From Arcanobacterium ihumii (GTDB lineage Bacteria > Actinomycetota > Actinomycetes > Actinomycetales > Actinomycetaceae), in the NCBI RefSeq assembly GCF_900604515.1, contig NZ_UWOS01000003.1:248001-312000 (forward strand): a DNA stretch of 64,000 nt, written 5' to 3'. The notes below the pieces were generated by a model. That model was given only the letters and a program-made list of their open reading frames with translations. It was not told the DNA's origin and made no database searches. The position numbers and the translations under genes were made by a program. Of this stretch, positions 54,388 to 63,057 are shown one piece after another (positions within the stretch are counted from its first letter, which is position 1; the number at the start of each line of letters is the position of its first letter).

Positions 54388-55738
54388 ATGACGATCCGTC
54401 CAGAACATTCCACCGCTAAATCCGAACAATCTGGCACTCAAATGTATAACGGAGCCCCCGCAGAGTCTGATCGAAATTCGCTTTCCTTGGGAGACCTTGG
54501 CCCGCTGCTTCTACACGACGTTCATTTAGTAGATAACCTCGCACACTTCAATCGCGAATCTGTACCAGAACGTCGCCCTCATGCCAAAGGATCAGGAGCA
54601 TTCGGCATCTTTCGTGTAACAAATGACGTATCCGCATACACGAAAGCCGATCTTTTCCAACCGGGCCAAGAGACTAAAATGCTTGCTCGTTTCTCAACCG
54701 TGGCAGGAGAACTCGGATCCCCAGACACCTGGCGCGACGTGCGTGGATTTGCTTTACGTTTCTACACCAACGACGGAAACTTCGACATCGTCGGAAACAA
54801 TACCCCAATTTTCTTTGTCCGCGATCCGATGAAATTCCCTCACTTCATCCATTCACAGAAGCGCACCGCGGATTCATGACTACGATCGGAAGATATGCAG
54901 TGGGATTTCTGGACGAATAATCCAGAATCCGCCCACCAAGTCACCTAGCTCATGGGTCCACGCGGTCTGCCTCGCTCTTGGCGTCATATGAACGGATACG
55001 GTTCACACACCTATATGTGGATTAACGACGCCGGTGTGAAGTTCTGGGTGAAGTACCACTTCCACACCCAGCAAGGCGTGGAAAATCTAACGAATAAAGA
55101 AGCTCAAGAACTTGCTGGTTCGGATGCTGATTTTCACCGCTGTGATCTTTTCGAAGCGATCAAGCGGGGCGATTTCCCACGATGGAAGTTCTCCGTGCAG
55201 ATTATGCCATACGAAGAAGCTAAGACGTACCACGTTAACCCCTTTGATCTTACGAAGACGTGGTCTCATCGCGACTACCCGCTGATCCAGGTCGGCGAAT
55301 TTGAACTCAACGAAAATCCGGAAAACTATCACGCTCAGATCGAACAGGCAGCTTTCGCACCGTCGAACTATGTTCCTGGAACCGGTTTCTCCCCAGATAA
55401 GATGTTGCTCGGCGCCGACGTATGCACCGAACTCCTACGGCAAGCCTTATTCGGATTTCGAAGGTACGGTTGAAGATTCTTGGGAAGCTGACGGCGAAAT
55501 GATTCGCGCCGCGTACACGCTTCGAGTGGACGACGACGATTTCACACAGCCGGGGATCTTGATCAGGAGTGTCTACACTCCGGAGCAAGTTGATGCCTTG
55601 GTAGGTACAGTTACGGGGATGCTTGTAAAGTGCTCAGCACAGGTTCGCGAGCGCGCTTATGTGTATTGGAAGAACATCGATGCTCCGACTGGTCAGAGAA
55701 TCGAAGACGCCGTACATGCACAGCTTTCTAAACGGTGA
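54388..55738 (+). pseudogene. katA: Catalase gene, broken by two stops and a deletion
   Basis: Clade-3-type monofunctional catalase in pieces. Residues 1-163 read well ([14 protein letters not shown] with the catalytic His; [19 protein letters not shown]). A TGA at 54877 stands where Gly is expected, and the frame continues correctly (LRSEDMQWDFWTNNPESAHQ) to a TAG at 54943 where Tyr is expected. It then reads on to DKMLLG near 55411. There about 45-50 codons are missing and the frame shifts before [16 protein letters not shown]. The missing part holds the proximal haem-ligand Tyr motif. The tail to 55738 is intact. The start has an aaggagaag ribosome site. The product cannot be an active catalase. 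Confidence 0.93.
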
Positions 55739-55790
55739 CGTACCTTTTACATAGATAGTACCGTTGCGTTATATCTTTGCGTGAGTATCT

Positions 55791-55840
55791 TAAGTGGTGT
55801 GGGGAGAGAAGTATATCGGCTTCTCTCCCCACACCACTTA
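55791..55840. terminator. Bidirectional terminator, 20-bp perfect stem
   Basis: TAAGTGGTGTGGGGAGAGAA (55791-55810) and its exact complement (55821-55840) with a 10-base loop. It lies between the catalase pseudogene and the convergent nuclease gene. Confidence 0.85.
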
Positions 55841-55857
55841 ACCCAGCAGAAAAAGGA

Positions 55858-58800
55858 TTACTTCTTTCGCCTTGCTAGCCCAACGCCATTTACTAAGCCA
55901 GCTCCGAGCAACAGCGTAGCGATGCCACCGAGTACAATCAACAAAGTTTGCGAACCGGTGTTGGCAAGGTTTGTGCCTTGCGTAGAGGCAACACTACCTT
56001 TTCCAACATTTCCTCCAGCTACTCCAACTCCTGAAACATCAGTTCCTGGGGTTGTAGTCGATTCACTATTGATTGCCAACTCAGCCTCAACCAATACCTG
56101 CATTGCAGCTACAGACTGATCTGCTTCCGAGTAAGCAACTACGTAGTGCAAGCCAGGCTCGGAACCTTGTGGAATTGCGAAGTCATAGGCAAGTTCGCCA
56201 TTCGCCGTCGTTACTGTTTCACCAAGTAGCTTAGCATCGGTGTAGAAGTAGAGCTTCGCCTTAGTATTTGGTGTAAACCCGCAGAATCGAACAGCAACTT
56301 TGCTGTTTTTCTTTACTTTCTTCATTCCAAACTTATGGTTCGGATGGTTCTTGCTCCAAGCTTCAATCGCCCTGGTGTTTGCGAATACCTTATCAACTCG
56401 ATCAATCTTCTGAACACACTGATCGGCGTCGTTGCCACCAGGGACTCCCCCCGGTCTCCCAAGCTTCAAAGCGAACTTGATCGGATCATGATCGGAGGAA
56501 CGGTAAGGGGTTGTATCGTAAAGATCATTTACCTTCACGTTCATGTTGTAGTTCGAGTATTCGAAAGCCACCGGCTCCATAGCATTAACATTCCAAACAT
56601 CGGCACCAACCAGCATCTTTTCAGCCTGAGCATTGGCAAATCCGTGATCGAGCGAACCGATAATTCCACTGAACTGGTAGGAGTGGTTCTTCACCTTATA
56701 CTTCTTTGCGATGCTTATATATCCCTTGTTCTCGATCACGCGAAGCGGATCTTCTTCAGTGTAGGAGTTCATATCGCCCAAGATAAACACAGGCTTGTGA
56801 GCAAAATTCTGCTCAACCCATGCGGTCATGGCCTTTGCCTGCTCCACACGAAGCAAGTTGTTATTTCCTTGGCCCTTATCAGAATCGTTTGGAATCTTCG
56901 TCGATAGGGATCCTTTCGACTTCAAGTGATTCACAACGGTCACGAAGGATTCGCCGAACGCTTCGCCCTTGGCATTTACACCTTGCCACTCTTGCGCAAG
57001 CGGTTCGCGAGCATATCCACTGATGTACTCATTACCAATCAGAATCTTTGACTCACCCAATGGCTTCACATGCTTTGCCTGGTAAATATAGGCAAGGCGA
57101 ATAACATCTTCCGAATCGGGCACCTTGGCTGGAGAAGGAACAAACGTCCACTTATTAAAACCAGCAGCCTTATTCAAAGCTTGAACCAGATTTGAAAGCG
57201 CAGTGTCACGAGGCTTGCTGTATTTCGCCGAGTTCTCGATTTCTTCTAGACCAATGATCGTTGAATCAAGCTTGTTAATAGCCGCGACGATCTTAGTCTG
57301 CTGACGCTGCATAGCAGCCGCAGAGTATGCACCTCGCACCGAGCAACGCTTAGTTGTAACTAATTCGCCCTTGCGATCAGGCCATCCCTGGCACCTATCC
57401 TCATCTTGCCCCAGAGAAATAAAGTAATTCAGCACGTTAAACGAGGAAATCGTAACATCTCCGCCAAAGTCTCCAGGAGCAACCGGACGTTTGTTATTAG
57501 TGATCGAGATCCAGTCCTGGGAGTTGTCTACGTAGGAATCGGGTGTATCAGCCCCTTGAACATTCACGGGCTCAGTCGGCTGGTAATTCCACTGGAATCG
57601 GTAATCCAAGATCATCGGCTTCTTAAACGAAACGTGCGCTCCAACTCGAATCGGATCCTTGACATTCAGATACGGAACTGGGATCAAATCATTGGCGATC
57701 TTTCCACCGTAGTATTGCCAGCTTGATCCGTCATCGAGAGTAATCTTCCGGCGTGAATTCTGATCGCTTAGGGTCTGATATCCCGTCGGGTTCTCATTCG
57801 GGTTAAAAAACTCGGTTGGCTGCATAATCGGTTCAGTACCGATCGCCAATCCAACTTGACCGTATCGGTTAGTGTCATAGTTATTGGTTACCGTGTGAAT
57901 ACCAGTCACGCTAATAAGCATGCCTTCCAAGGATTCCCGCTTAGCCTCTTCAGCAGGTGCAGCGTCAATTGTCACTGGCTTCGGATCGACGATGTCTTTG
58001 CTCTTGTTGATTTTCGTCCACGCCGATGCTTTCACCTGGGTAAGCTCTTTGTACTCAGTCGCTTCACCAGTCACTTCGTAGTATTCACCGATCTTTGCAA
58101 CCTTCGCCATTTCCGGAGAGTAAACGAAGACTCCATCAGAAATACCGTCGTCGTTATTGCCCCCGGTTCCAGGAGTCTGGATATACAAGCCGTTGAAACC
58201 ACCTGTCGGGTAGACGGCGGTAACTATACCTTTCGTCTTAACAATCTGCCCCATCAGCGGCGTGCTCGGTCCAGAGCCCTGAATTTCAGCAATCGTCACT
58301 TCTTTGGCTGGCGCGGACGGATCAGGTGCCGGAGTAGTTCCAGCACTGCCGGCTTCTCCTCCGCTAAATTGCGGAGTCGCGGGCTGTACCACAAAATCGG
58401 CCGCGTTATCGTTGGAGTCAACGCCAAGCTTTGCGCGCTGATAAGAATCTCCTCCGCTCGTCTGAGCTGATTGCGGAGTCTTTTCAAAGGTTTTGGTTGA
58501 TCCCCAACCGAAGATATCGACGACGTCGGTGCTGGAACTTTGGTCACCATCGGGAAGAGTCACCGCGCTCGTTCCCTTCACAAGAGCGAGCGAAGCAGCT
58601 GTTGCCGATGCGTTGAATGTGCCTTCAACGTCAAACTTCAAGGGTGACTCGGTGGCAGTAGTGCTCAGTGGCTTGCCACCCACCAAAAAGTAACCGCGCG
58701 GAGCGATCGTTCCCTTAAGAGCGAGTTGGCTACTGCTTGTCAACTTGTCTTTAGTGAAATATTGAATCGACATTCCGTCCAGCGAAACTGCCTTATCGCT

Positions 58801-58995
58801 TGGATTGTAGAGCTCTACAAAATCACGGTATTTACCGTCTACATTCCCACCGCGAACATAGATTTCGTTGATTACAACACTGCCGGTAGCACTTGCGGTA
58901 TTCTCCGGAGCAGCCCCCGACGGAGTGGCATAAATAGGAAGCACCAGCGCGGTCACCGCAGCTAAAGCTATTGCACGAGGCAATTTTTTACGCAT
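55858..58995 (-). CDS. Cell-wall-anchored ExeM/NucH-family extracellular nuclease
   Basis: A 1045-residue surface DNase. After the signal peptide (about 1-28) comes a lamin-tail domain at about 38-165 (VINEIYVRGGNVDGKYRDFV). An OB-like region follows at about 230-350. The EEP nuclease domain is at about 510-845 (VTISSFNVLNYF, IIGLEEIEN, VNHLKSKGS, ILGDMNSYTEEDP, SSDHDPIKFAL). A pre-anchor domain at about 890-985 precedes LANTG at about 1010, a hydrophobic helix and RRKK. It would degrade extracellular DNA, for example host traps or biofilm DNA. The pre-anchor domain resembles that of the 5'-nucleotidase at 10551. It is a single-gene unit. Confidence 0.92.
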   Translation of the reverse strand: MRKKLPRAIALAAVTALVLPIYATPSGAAPENTASATGSVVINEIYVRGGNVDGKYRDFVELYNPSDKAVSLDGMSIQYFTKDKLTSSSQLALKGTIAPRGYFLVGGKPLSTTATESPLKFDVEGTFNASATAASLALVKGTSAVTLPDGDQSSSTDVVDIFGWGSTKTFEKTPQSAQTSGGDSYQRAKLGVDSNDNAADFVVQPATPQFSGGEAGSAGTTPAPDPSAPAKEVTIAEIQGSGPSTPLMGQIVKTKGIVTAVYPTGGFNGLYIQTPGTGGNNDDGISDGVFVYSPEMAKVAKIGEYYEVTGEATEYKELTQVKASAWTKINKSKDIVDPKPVTIDAAPAEEAKRESLEGMLISVTGIHTVTNNYDTNRYGQVGLAIGTEPIMQPTEFFNPNENPTGYQTLSDQNSRRKITLDDGSSWQYYGGKIANDLIPVPYLNVKDPIRVGAHVSFKKPMILDYRFQWNYQPTEPVNVQGADTPDSYVDNSQDWISITNNKRPVAPGDFGGDVTISSFNVLNYFISLGQDEDRCQGWPDRKGELVTTKRCSVRGAYSAAAMQRQQTKIVAAINKLDSTIIGLEEIENSAKYSKPRDTALSNLVQALNKAAGFNKWTFVPSPAKVPDSEDVIRLAYIYQAKHVKPLGESKILIGNEYISGYAREPLAQEWQGVNAKGEAFGESFVTVVNHLKSKGSLSTKIPNDSDKGQGNNNLLRVEQAKAMTAWVEQNFAHKPVFILGDMNSYTEEDPLRVIENKGYISIAKKYKVKNHSYQFSGIIGSLDHGFANAQAEKMLVGADVWNVNAMEPVAFEYSNYNMNVKVNDLYDTTPYRSSDHDPIKFALKLGRPGGVPGGNDADQCVQKIDRVDKVFANTRAIEAWSKNHPNHKFGMKKVKKNSKVAVRFCGFTPNTKAKLYFYTDAKLLGETVTTANGELAYDFAIPQGSEPGLHYVVAYSEADQSVAAMQVLVEAELAINSESTTTPGTDVSGVGVAGGNVGKGSVASTQGTNLANTGSQTLLIVLGGIATLLLGAGLVNGVGLARRKK

Positions 58996-59229
58996 AGTTA
59001 TCCCCTCAGAAAAATGCGTGGTCTATCCGATTTCTCAGATTTGTGCATCATTGCACCACTTAAGGTTATATACATACAGATGGAAGTTAAAGTGAATCCC
59101 AATATTACCTAAAATGAATGTTTGATTAACGTAAAGAAGTGAACATTCAAAGTCCCTACATATGAGACGATTTTAGAACAGTATTTGGACTCTATCCATT
59201 TTTAGAAAATCACTCGCAAAAATAGAACC

Positions 59230-60447
59230 ATGACTTCAACTCAGTCGATCTATCCACTTTCCCTTCCGCAACGCGTCCTGCTTCTTGGTAGCGGTGAACT
59301 AGGTAAAGAGCTCACAATTTCCCTTCAACGCTTCGGTTGCGAGGTCATTGCGTGCGATACATACGACCGTGCACCCGCCATGAGCGTAGCGTCTTCCTCC
59401 GTCGTCATCGACATGACCAACGAAACCTCGGTGAGCGCGGTGATCGCCAAAACGAATCCAGACCTGATTATCCCTGAAGTGGAAAAACTTGCGGTCGAAG
59501 CGCTGATTGCCGCAGCACAAAACGGGAAGCGAGTTACGCCGTCAGCAACGATTGTGAAGCTAACTTTCGATCGCCAAGGAATCCGCACACTAGCTGCCGA
59601 AAAGGCGAATGTGCCTACCAGCAAATTTGCCTTCGCCGATTCGATTGAAACGTTGAAGGAAGAAGCAGGAAAAATCGGATTCCCATGTTTTGTGAAACCA
59701 ACGATGTCGTCTTCCGGGCACGGCCAATCTCGCGTAATATCGGCAGACCAATTAGATCAAGCTTGGGAAAATGCCTCGGCAGGAGCAAGAGCGTCTACAG
59801 GAAAAGTTATAATCGAAGAAAATATCGATTTCGATTACGAAATAACCCTCCTTACTGTCCGTCATTTGGTTGATGGACAGGTACAAACCAGTTTCTGCGA
59901 GCCAATCGGACATCGTCAACAAGATGGCGACTACGTGGAATCGTGGCAGCCACAGGCAATGAGCGTAAACGCTCTGGCTAGGGCAAAGGAAATCGCAAAG
60001 TCAGTTACGGATATACTCGCCGAGGAATCAGGAAATGAGAACCACCCTGTGCTCGGACTTTTTGGAGTTGAGCTCTTCGTTAGGGGCGACGAAGTGTTCT
60101 TTTCCGAACTATCACCACGCCCACACGATACCGGAATGGTCACCATTGCCTCTCAAGTGCAAAACGAATTCGATCTTCATGCTCGCGCGATTCTGGGTCT
60201 GCCACTCAATACCTCGCTCCTCAATCCAGCGGCGTCCGCCCCGCTCAAAGCACCAACCGAAAATGCCAATCCCCGCTATTTTGGCTTAGATGAAGCCCTA
60301 GCTGATCCGCAAGTTTCGATTCGTATTTTCGGAAAACCAGAGGCTCACAAAGGGCGACGCATGGCCGTTGCGGTTGCTCGCCATGAAAACGTAGATGAAG
60401 CTCGGCGAGTAGCGCAAGCGGCAATTGGAAAATTAACTATTAAATAG
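59230..60447 (+). CDS. purT: Formate-dependent GAR transformylase
   Basis: Phosphoribosylglycinamide formyltransferase 2: an ATP-grasp enzyme that formylates GAR with free formate, not formyl-tetrahydrofolate. The 405 residues include the N-terminal VLLLGSGELGKELTISLQRF, VEKLAVEAL, PCFVKPTMSSSGHGQSRV (ATP-grasp), and SPRPHDTGMVTIASQ near 297. Use of free formate fits a fermentative organism with pyruvate-formate lyase, though none is seen here. No clear Shine-Dalgarno precedes the ATG. It is followed 27 bases later by the fusion gene. Confidence 0.95.
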   Translation: MTSTQSIYPLSLPQRVLLLGSGELGKELTISLQRFGCEVIACDTYDRAPAMSVASSSVVIDMTNETSVSAVIAKTNPDLIIPEVEKLAVEALIAAAQNGKRVTPSATIVKLTFDRQGIRTLAAEKANVPTSKFAFADSIETLKEEAGKIGFPCFVKPTMSSSGHGQSRVISADQLDQAWENASAGARASTGKVIIEENIDFDYEITLLTVRHLVDGQVQTSFCEPIGHRQQDGDYVESWQPQAMSVNALARAKEIAKSVTDILAEESGNENHPVLGLFGVELFVRGDEVFFSELSPRPHDTGMVTIASQVQNEFDLHARAILGLPLNTSLLNPAASAPLKAPTENANPRYFGLDEALADPQVSIRIFGKPEAHKGRRMAVAVARHENVDEARRVAQAAIGKLTIK

Positions 60448-60474
60448 CAATTCCCAATCAAGTATTATCACTAC

Positions 60475-61785
60475 ATGTATCAATTTTCCCGGATCGTTGT
60501 AGTCGGCTCAGGCTATGAAGGCACAGCTCTAGCGAACCACATCCGCGACTGTGGGTTCGAAGTCCTTCTCTCTGGACGCCGCTCTCAAGCTGAGCTTCAA
60601 CACGATGCCGACTCAATAATCCCTGGATCGTCCGCTATTTCTATGCGCCAGATCGTTAAACTTGATAACACCACTACGCTGGTCATCATCGCAATTCCAC
60701 TTAGCGGCGTGCCACGTTTGAATCCCTGTGATTTCGCTGGAAAAGTCGTGATTGACGTGATGAACTTCTGGCCAAAACTAGATACGTCTATCACGGAACT
60801 TTCACAAGCTCCTCGCGATACCTCCCTGTTCGTACAAAAACACCTTAGCCAGTCGATCGTCGTCAAAACTCTTAACCACCTGTCACATCTGGATATTGGT
60901 TTCGACGCGCGCCCACAAACCGAACCTCGCCGCCGCGCGCTTGGCATAGCTAGCGACGAGGAAACGGCCAGAAGCGCCGTTGCCACATTTATTGATAAAG
61001 TTGGGTATACACCGGTCGACGTAGGCGAACTTCGCAACGGACGATTTCTTGCACCCGGAACCGAAATTTTCCAAGGCGGATGGAGATCTCCCGAACAAAT
61101 GATTCGTATCCTCACGAAGCGCTCTGGTTACCCTTCCCGCATGTTTTCAATCGAGGACACTATGAACCACACCTCTGAAACCCACAGCGCTAAGCAAGCG
61201 ATTGTTCTGATCAACACGAAAAGATCTGCCAACGTACCCTCGATAAATGTTATTGAACAAGACCTCAAAGCACTCGGTACACCAGTTGAGTTAGTTCAGG
61301 TTGCAGATGACGCGGAGCTACTTGACGCCATTTCACGAGCTGGAGATTCTGTGATTTTTGTATCGGGATATGAAGCGCTGGCCACACCCGAACTCGCCCG
61401 CCGTTTGAAAGCTGAGTCACAACAGGTTATCGCCGTATCCACTGATTCCGATCATTTAGACGACGCCACTGCCACCGCGCTACGAGGAATCATTGCGATC
61501 AATTCATCGGCGTCAAAGGAGCTCTCTGCTTTTGCTACATCTTCCGATACGTGGATTGTTGACTTTACATTCAACTCTCCGAGCACGATCATCTTGCCCG
61601 GTGGAAAATCTGAAACCGTTGGAACTTTCGAACACGAAACCGTCAATTGCGATGGTGTTAACGAAGCATTTATTGCGGGACTTCTCAATGGTTTGACCGC
61701 TGATTGGGAGTTGCCAAAAGCAGTTCGTTTCGGAACCTATGTAGCAAGTGGCGTAGCTGAACAGGAAGGTGCTTCGCTGGCTTAG
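60475..61785 (+). CDS. F420-reductase-like domain fused to a degenerate PfkB-like region
   Basis: A 436-residue protein of two parts. Residues 1 to about 225 resemble NADP-dependent F420 reductases (VVVGSGYEGTALANHI, TLVIIAIPLSGVP, GKVVIDVMNFW, VGYTPVDVGELRNGRFL). From about 240 to the end it resembles the second half of ribokinase-type kinases, but the GAGD-type loop reads CDGVNEAFIAGLLNGLT, with Asn-Glu where the catalytic Asp is expected. It is therefore unlikely to phosphorylate. It lies downstream of purT on the same strand. Domain calls are by eye; the function is unknown. Confidence 0.6.
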   Translation: MYQFSRIVVVGSGYEGTALANHIRDCGFEVLLSGRRSQAELQHDADSIIPGSSAISMRQIVKLDNTTTLVIIAIPLSGVPRLNPCDFAGKVVIDVMNFWPKLDTSITELSQAPRDTSLFVQKHLSQSIVVKTLNHLSHLDIGFDARPQTEPRRRALGIASDEETARSAVATFIDKVGYTPVDVGELRNGRFLAPGTEIFQGGWRSPEQMIRILTKRSGYPSRMFSIEDTMNHTSETHSAKQAIVLINTKRSANVPSINVIEQDLKALGTPVELVQVADDAELLDAISRAGDSVIFVSGYEALATPELARRLKAESQQVIAVSTDSDHLDDATATALRGIIAINSSASKELSAFATSSDTWIVDFTFNSPSTIILPGGKSETVGTFEHETVNCDGVNEAFIAGLLNGLTADWELPKAVRFGTYVASGVAEQEGASLA

Positions 61786-61836
61786 GTTGCTTCGCTAGCG
61801 TCGGGTATTTCGTTAGGATTAAGCGCGCGGCTCGGG

Positions 61837-62454
61837 TTATCCAAAATATTTTTGAGGGACCCGAATTAAGCGCTTGCTATCCCAGGGTAATTCCCAACCA
61901 GCAAGTTTAAGCAAAGCGCTGGTAATTTCTGCCGTCAGCCCCCAGATAAAAGTATCTCCAATCACGAATCCCGGACCGTTTACCCACGATGGTCGTCCTT
62001 CGTGTTCATCTTCGATATACCACATACAGCGATTCTCAGGGTTTGCAAGGTCATCAATAGAAATAAGGTGGATCTTCGCAACCTCGTCTGGGTTCGGCAC
62101 ACAGGAACTTATATCTCCGTCCCACCGTGCAAGCACCGGAACTACATGAAACAGGTTGTTTCGCAGTACCGCGTCTGGCAAGCGCCCTTGAATTTGGACT
62201 TGAGATGGATGGATTCCAACTTCTTCAAAGCACTCACGAGTAGCTGTTTCTTCCGGTGTTTCTTGTCCGTCCCGCGACCCACCCGGGAATGATATTTGAC
62301 CTGCTTGAAACCTCATTTGAGCAGCCCGTTCGGTAAACAAAATGCTCGGCTCACTCTCAGCACTGGAGAGCAAGACGAGCACTGCGGCAAGACGCGGAGG
62401 AGAATCTGCATTATCGATACTTTTGACCTGTTCCGACTGACTCTCCAAGCGCAT
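61837..62454 (-). CDS. NUDIX hydrolase, CoA pyrophosphatase-like
   Basis: A 205-residue NUDIX protein. The box reads GGSRDGQETPEETATRECFE followed by EVGI, matching GX5EX7REUXEEXGU. The preceding RFQAGQISFPGG is the extra motif of the CoA pyrophosphatase (NudL/PCD1) group. It probably splits CoA or oxidised CoA into phosphopantetheine and 3',5'-ADP. It lies 17 bases after hspR on the same strand, so it may be read through from the dnaK operon. Confidence 0.88.
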   Translation of the reverse strand: MRLESQSEQVKSIDNADSPPRLAAVLVLLSSAESEPSILFTERAAQMRFQAGQISFPGGSRDGQETPEETATRECFEEVGIHPSQVQIQGRLPDAVLRNNLFHVVPVLARWDGDISSCVPNPDEVAKIHLISIDDLANPENRCMWYIEDEHEGRPSWVNGPGFVIGDTFIWGLTAEITSALLKLAGWELPWDSKRLIRVPQKYFG

Positions 62455-62471
62455 TTTTGTTTCACCTAGCC

Positions 62472-62981
62472 TTATTCATCGGGCAGTAGGACGATATCTC
62501 GAGGATTCCAAATCACGACGTCTTGGTTGCTTCGGCTTGTTGCTTGGTGACGCAACGCGCGGCGTAGCAGATCCATTCTTTCGGCCATCGTTACATCGCC
62601 GGATGCAGAAGCCGCAAAGACTCGACGATCACGCCTGCTCTGAGCTTCGAGCTCATCTCGCATAAACTCACCGAGTTGACGAACGCGATCGAGTTGTTTC
62701 TCGAGCCGAATTCGCTGCTCGTTTAGACGTTCAACTTCGGCCTGCAACTGCAAGATCCTAGATATCCCCGATAAATTAATCCCCTCGTCTTGAGAAAGAC
62801 GCTGGATTTCAATTAATTTATCGACGTCGTTCAAGGAGTAACGACGCCCGCCTCCGCGAGTGCGACCAGCGACGACCAAGCCCAACCTGTCATACTGACG
62901 AACCGTTTGGGGATGCATTCCCGCTAACTCAGCTGCAACCGATACCGTCAAAATCGGTGCACTTCGCGAAATTTTAGCCAT
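62472..62981 (-). CDS. hspR: Heat-shock repressor HspR
   Basis: A 169-residue MerR-family repressor of actinobacterial heat-shock genes. The helix-turn-helix and wing are PILTVSVAAELAGMHPQTVR and RTRGGGRRYSLND. EGINLSGISRILQLQAEVER begins the coiled coil. It binds HAIR elements with DnaK as co-repressor. It follows dnaJ, as in the usual dnaK-grpE-dnaJ-hspR operon. A gaggaggtaacg ribosome site precedes the ATG. The HAIR element upstream of clpB in this window is a predicted target. Confidence 0.95.
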   Translation of the reverse strand: MAKISRSAPILTVSVAAELAGMHPQTVRQYDRLGLVVAGRTRGGGRRYSLNDVDKLIEIQRLSQDEGINLSGISRILQLQAEVERLNEQRIRLEKQLDRVRQLGEFMRDELEAQSRRDRRVFAASASGDVTMAERMDLLRRALRHQATSRSNQDVVIWNPRDIVLLPDE

Positions 62982-63057
62982 CGTTACCTCCTCTCATTTT
63001 CTTCTGGGCAAACACTGTTGAGGCCAGCCCAAGTTCTCTTCCTAAAAACGCTTCGTT

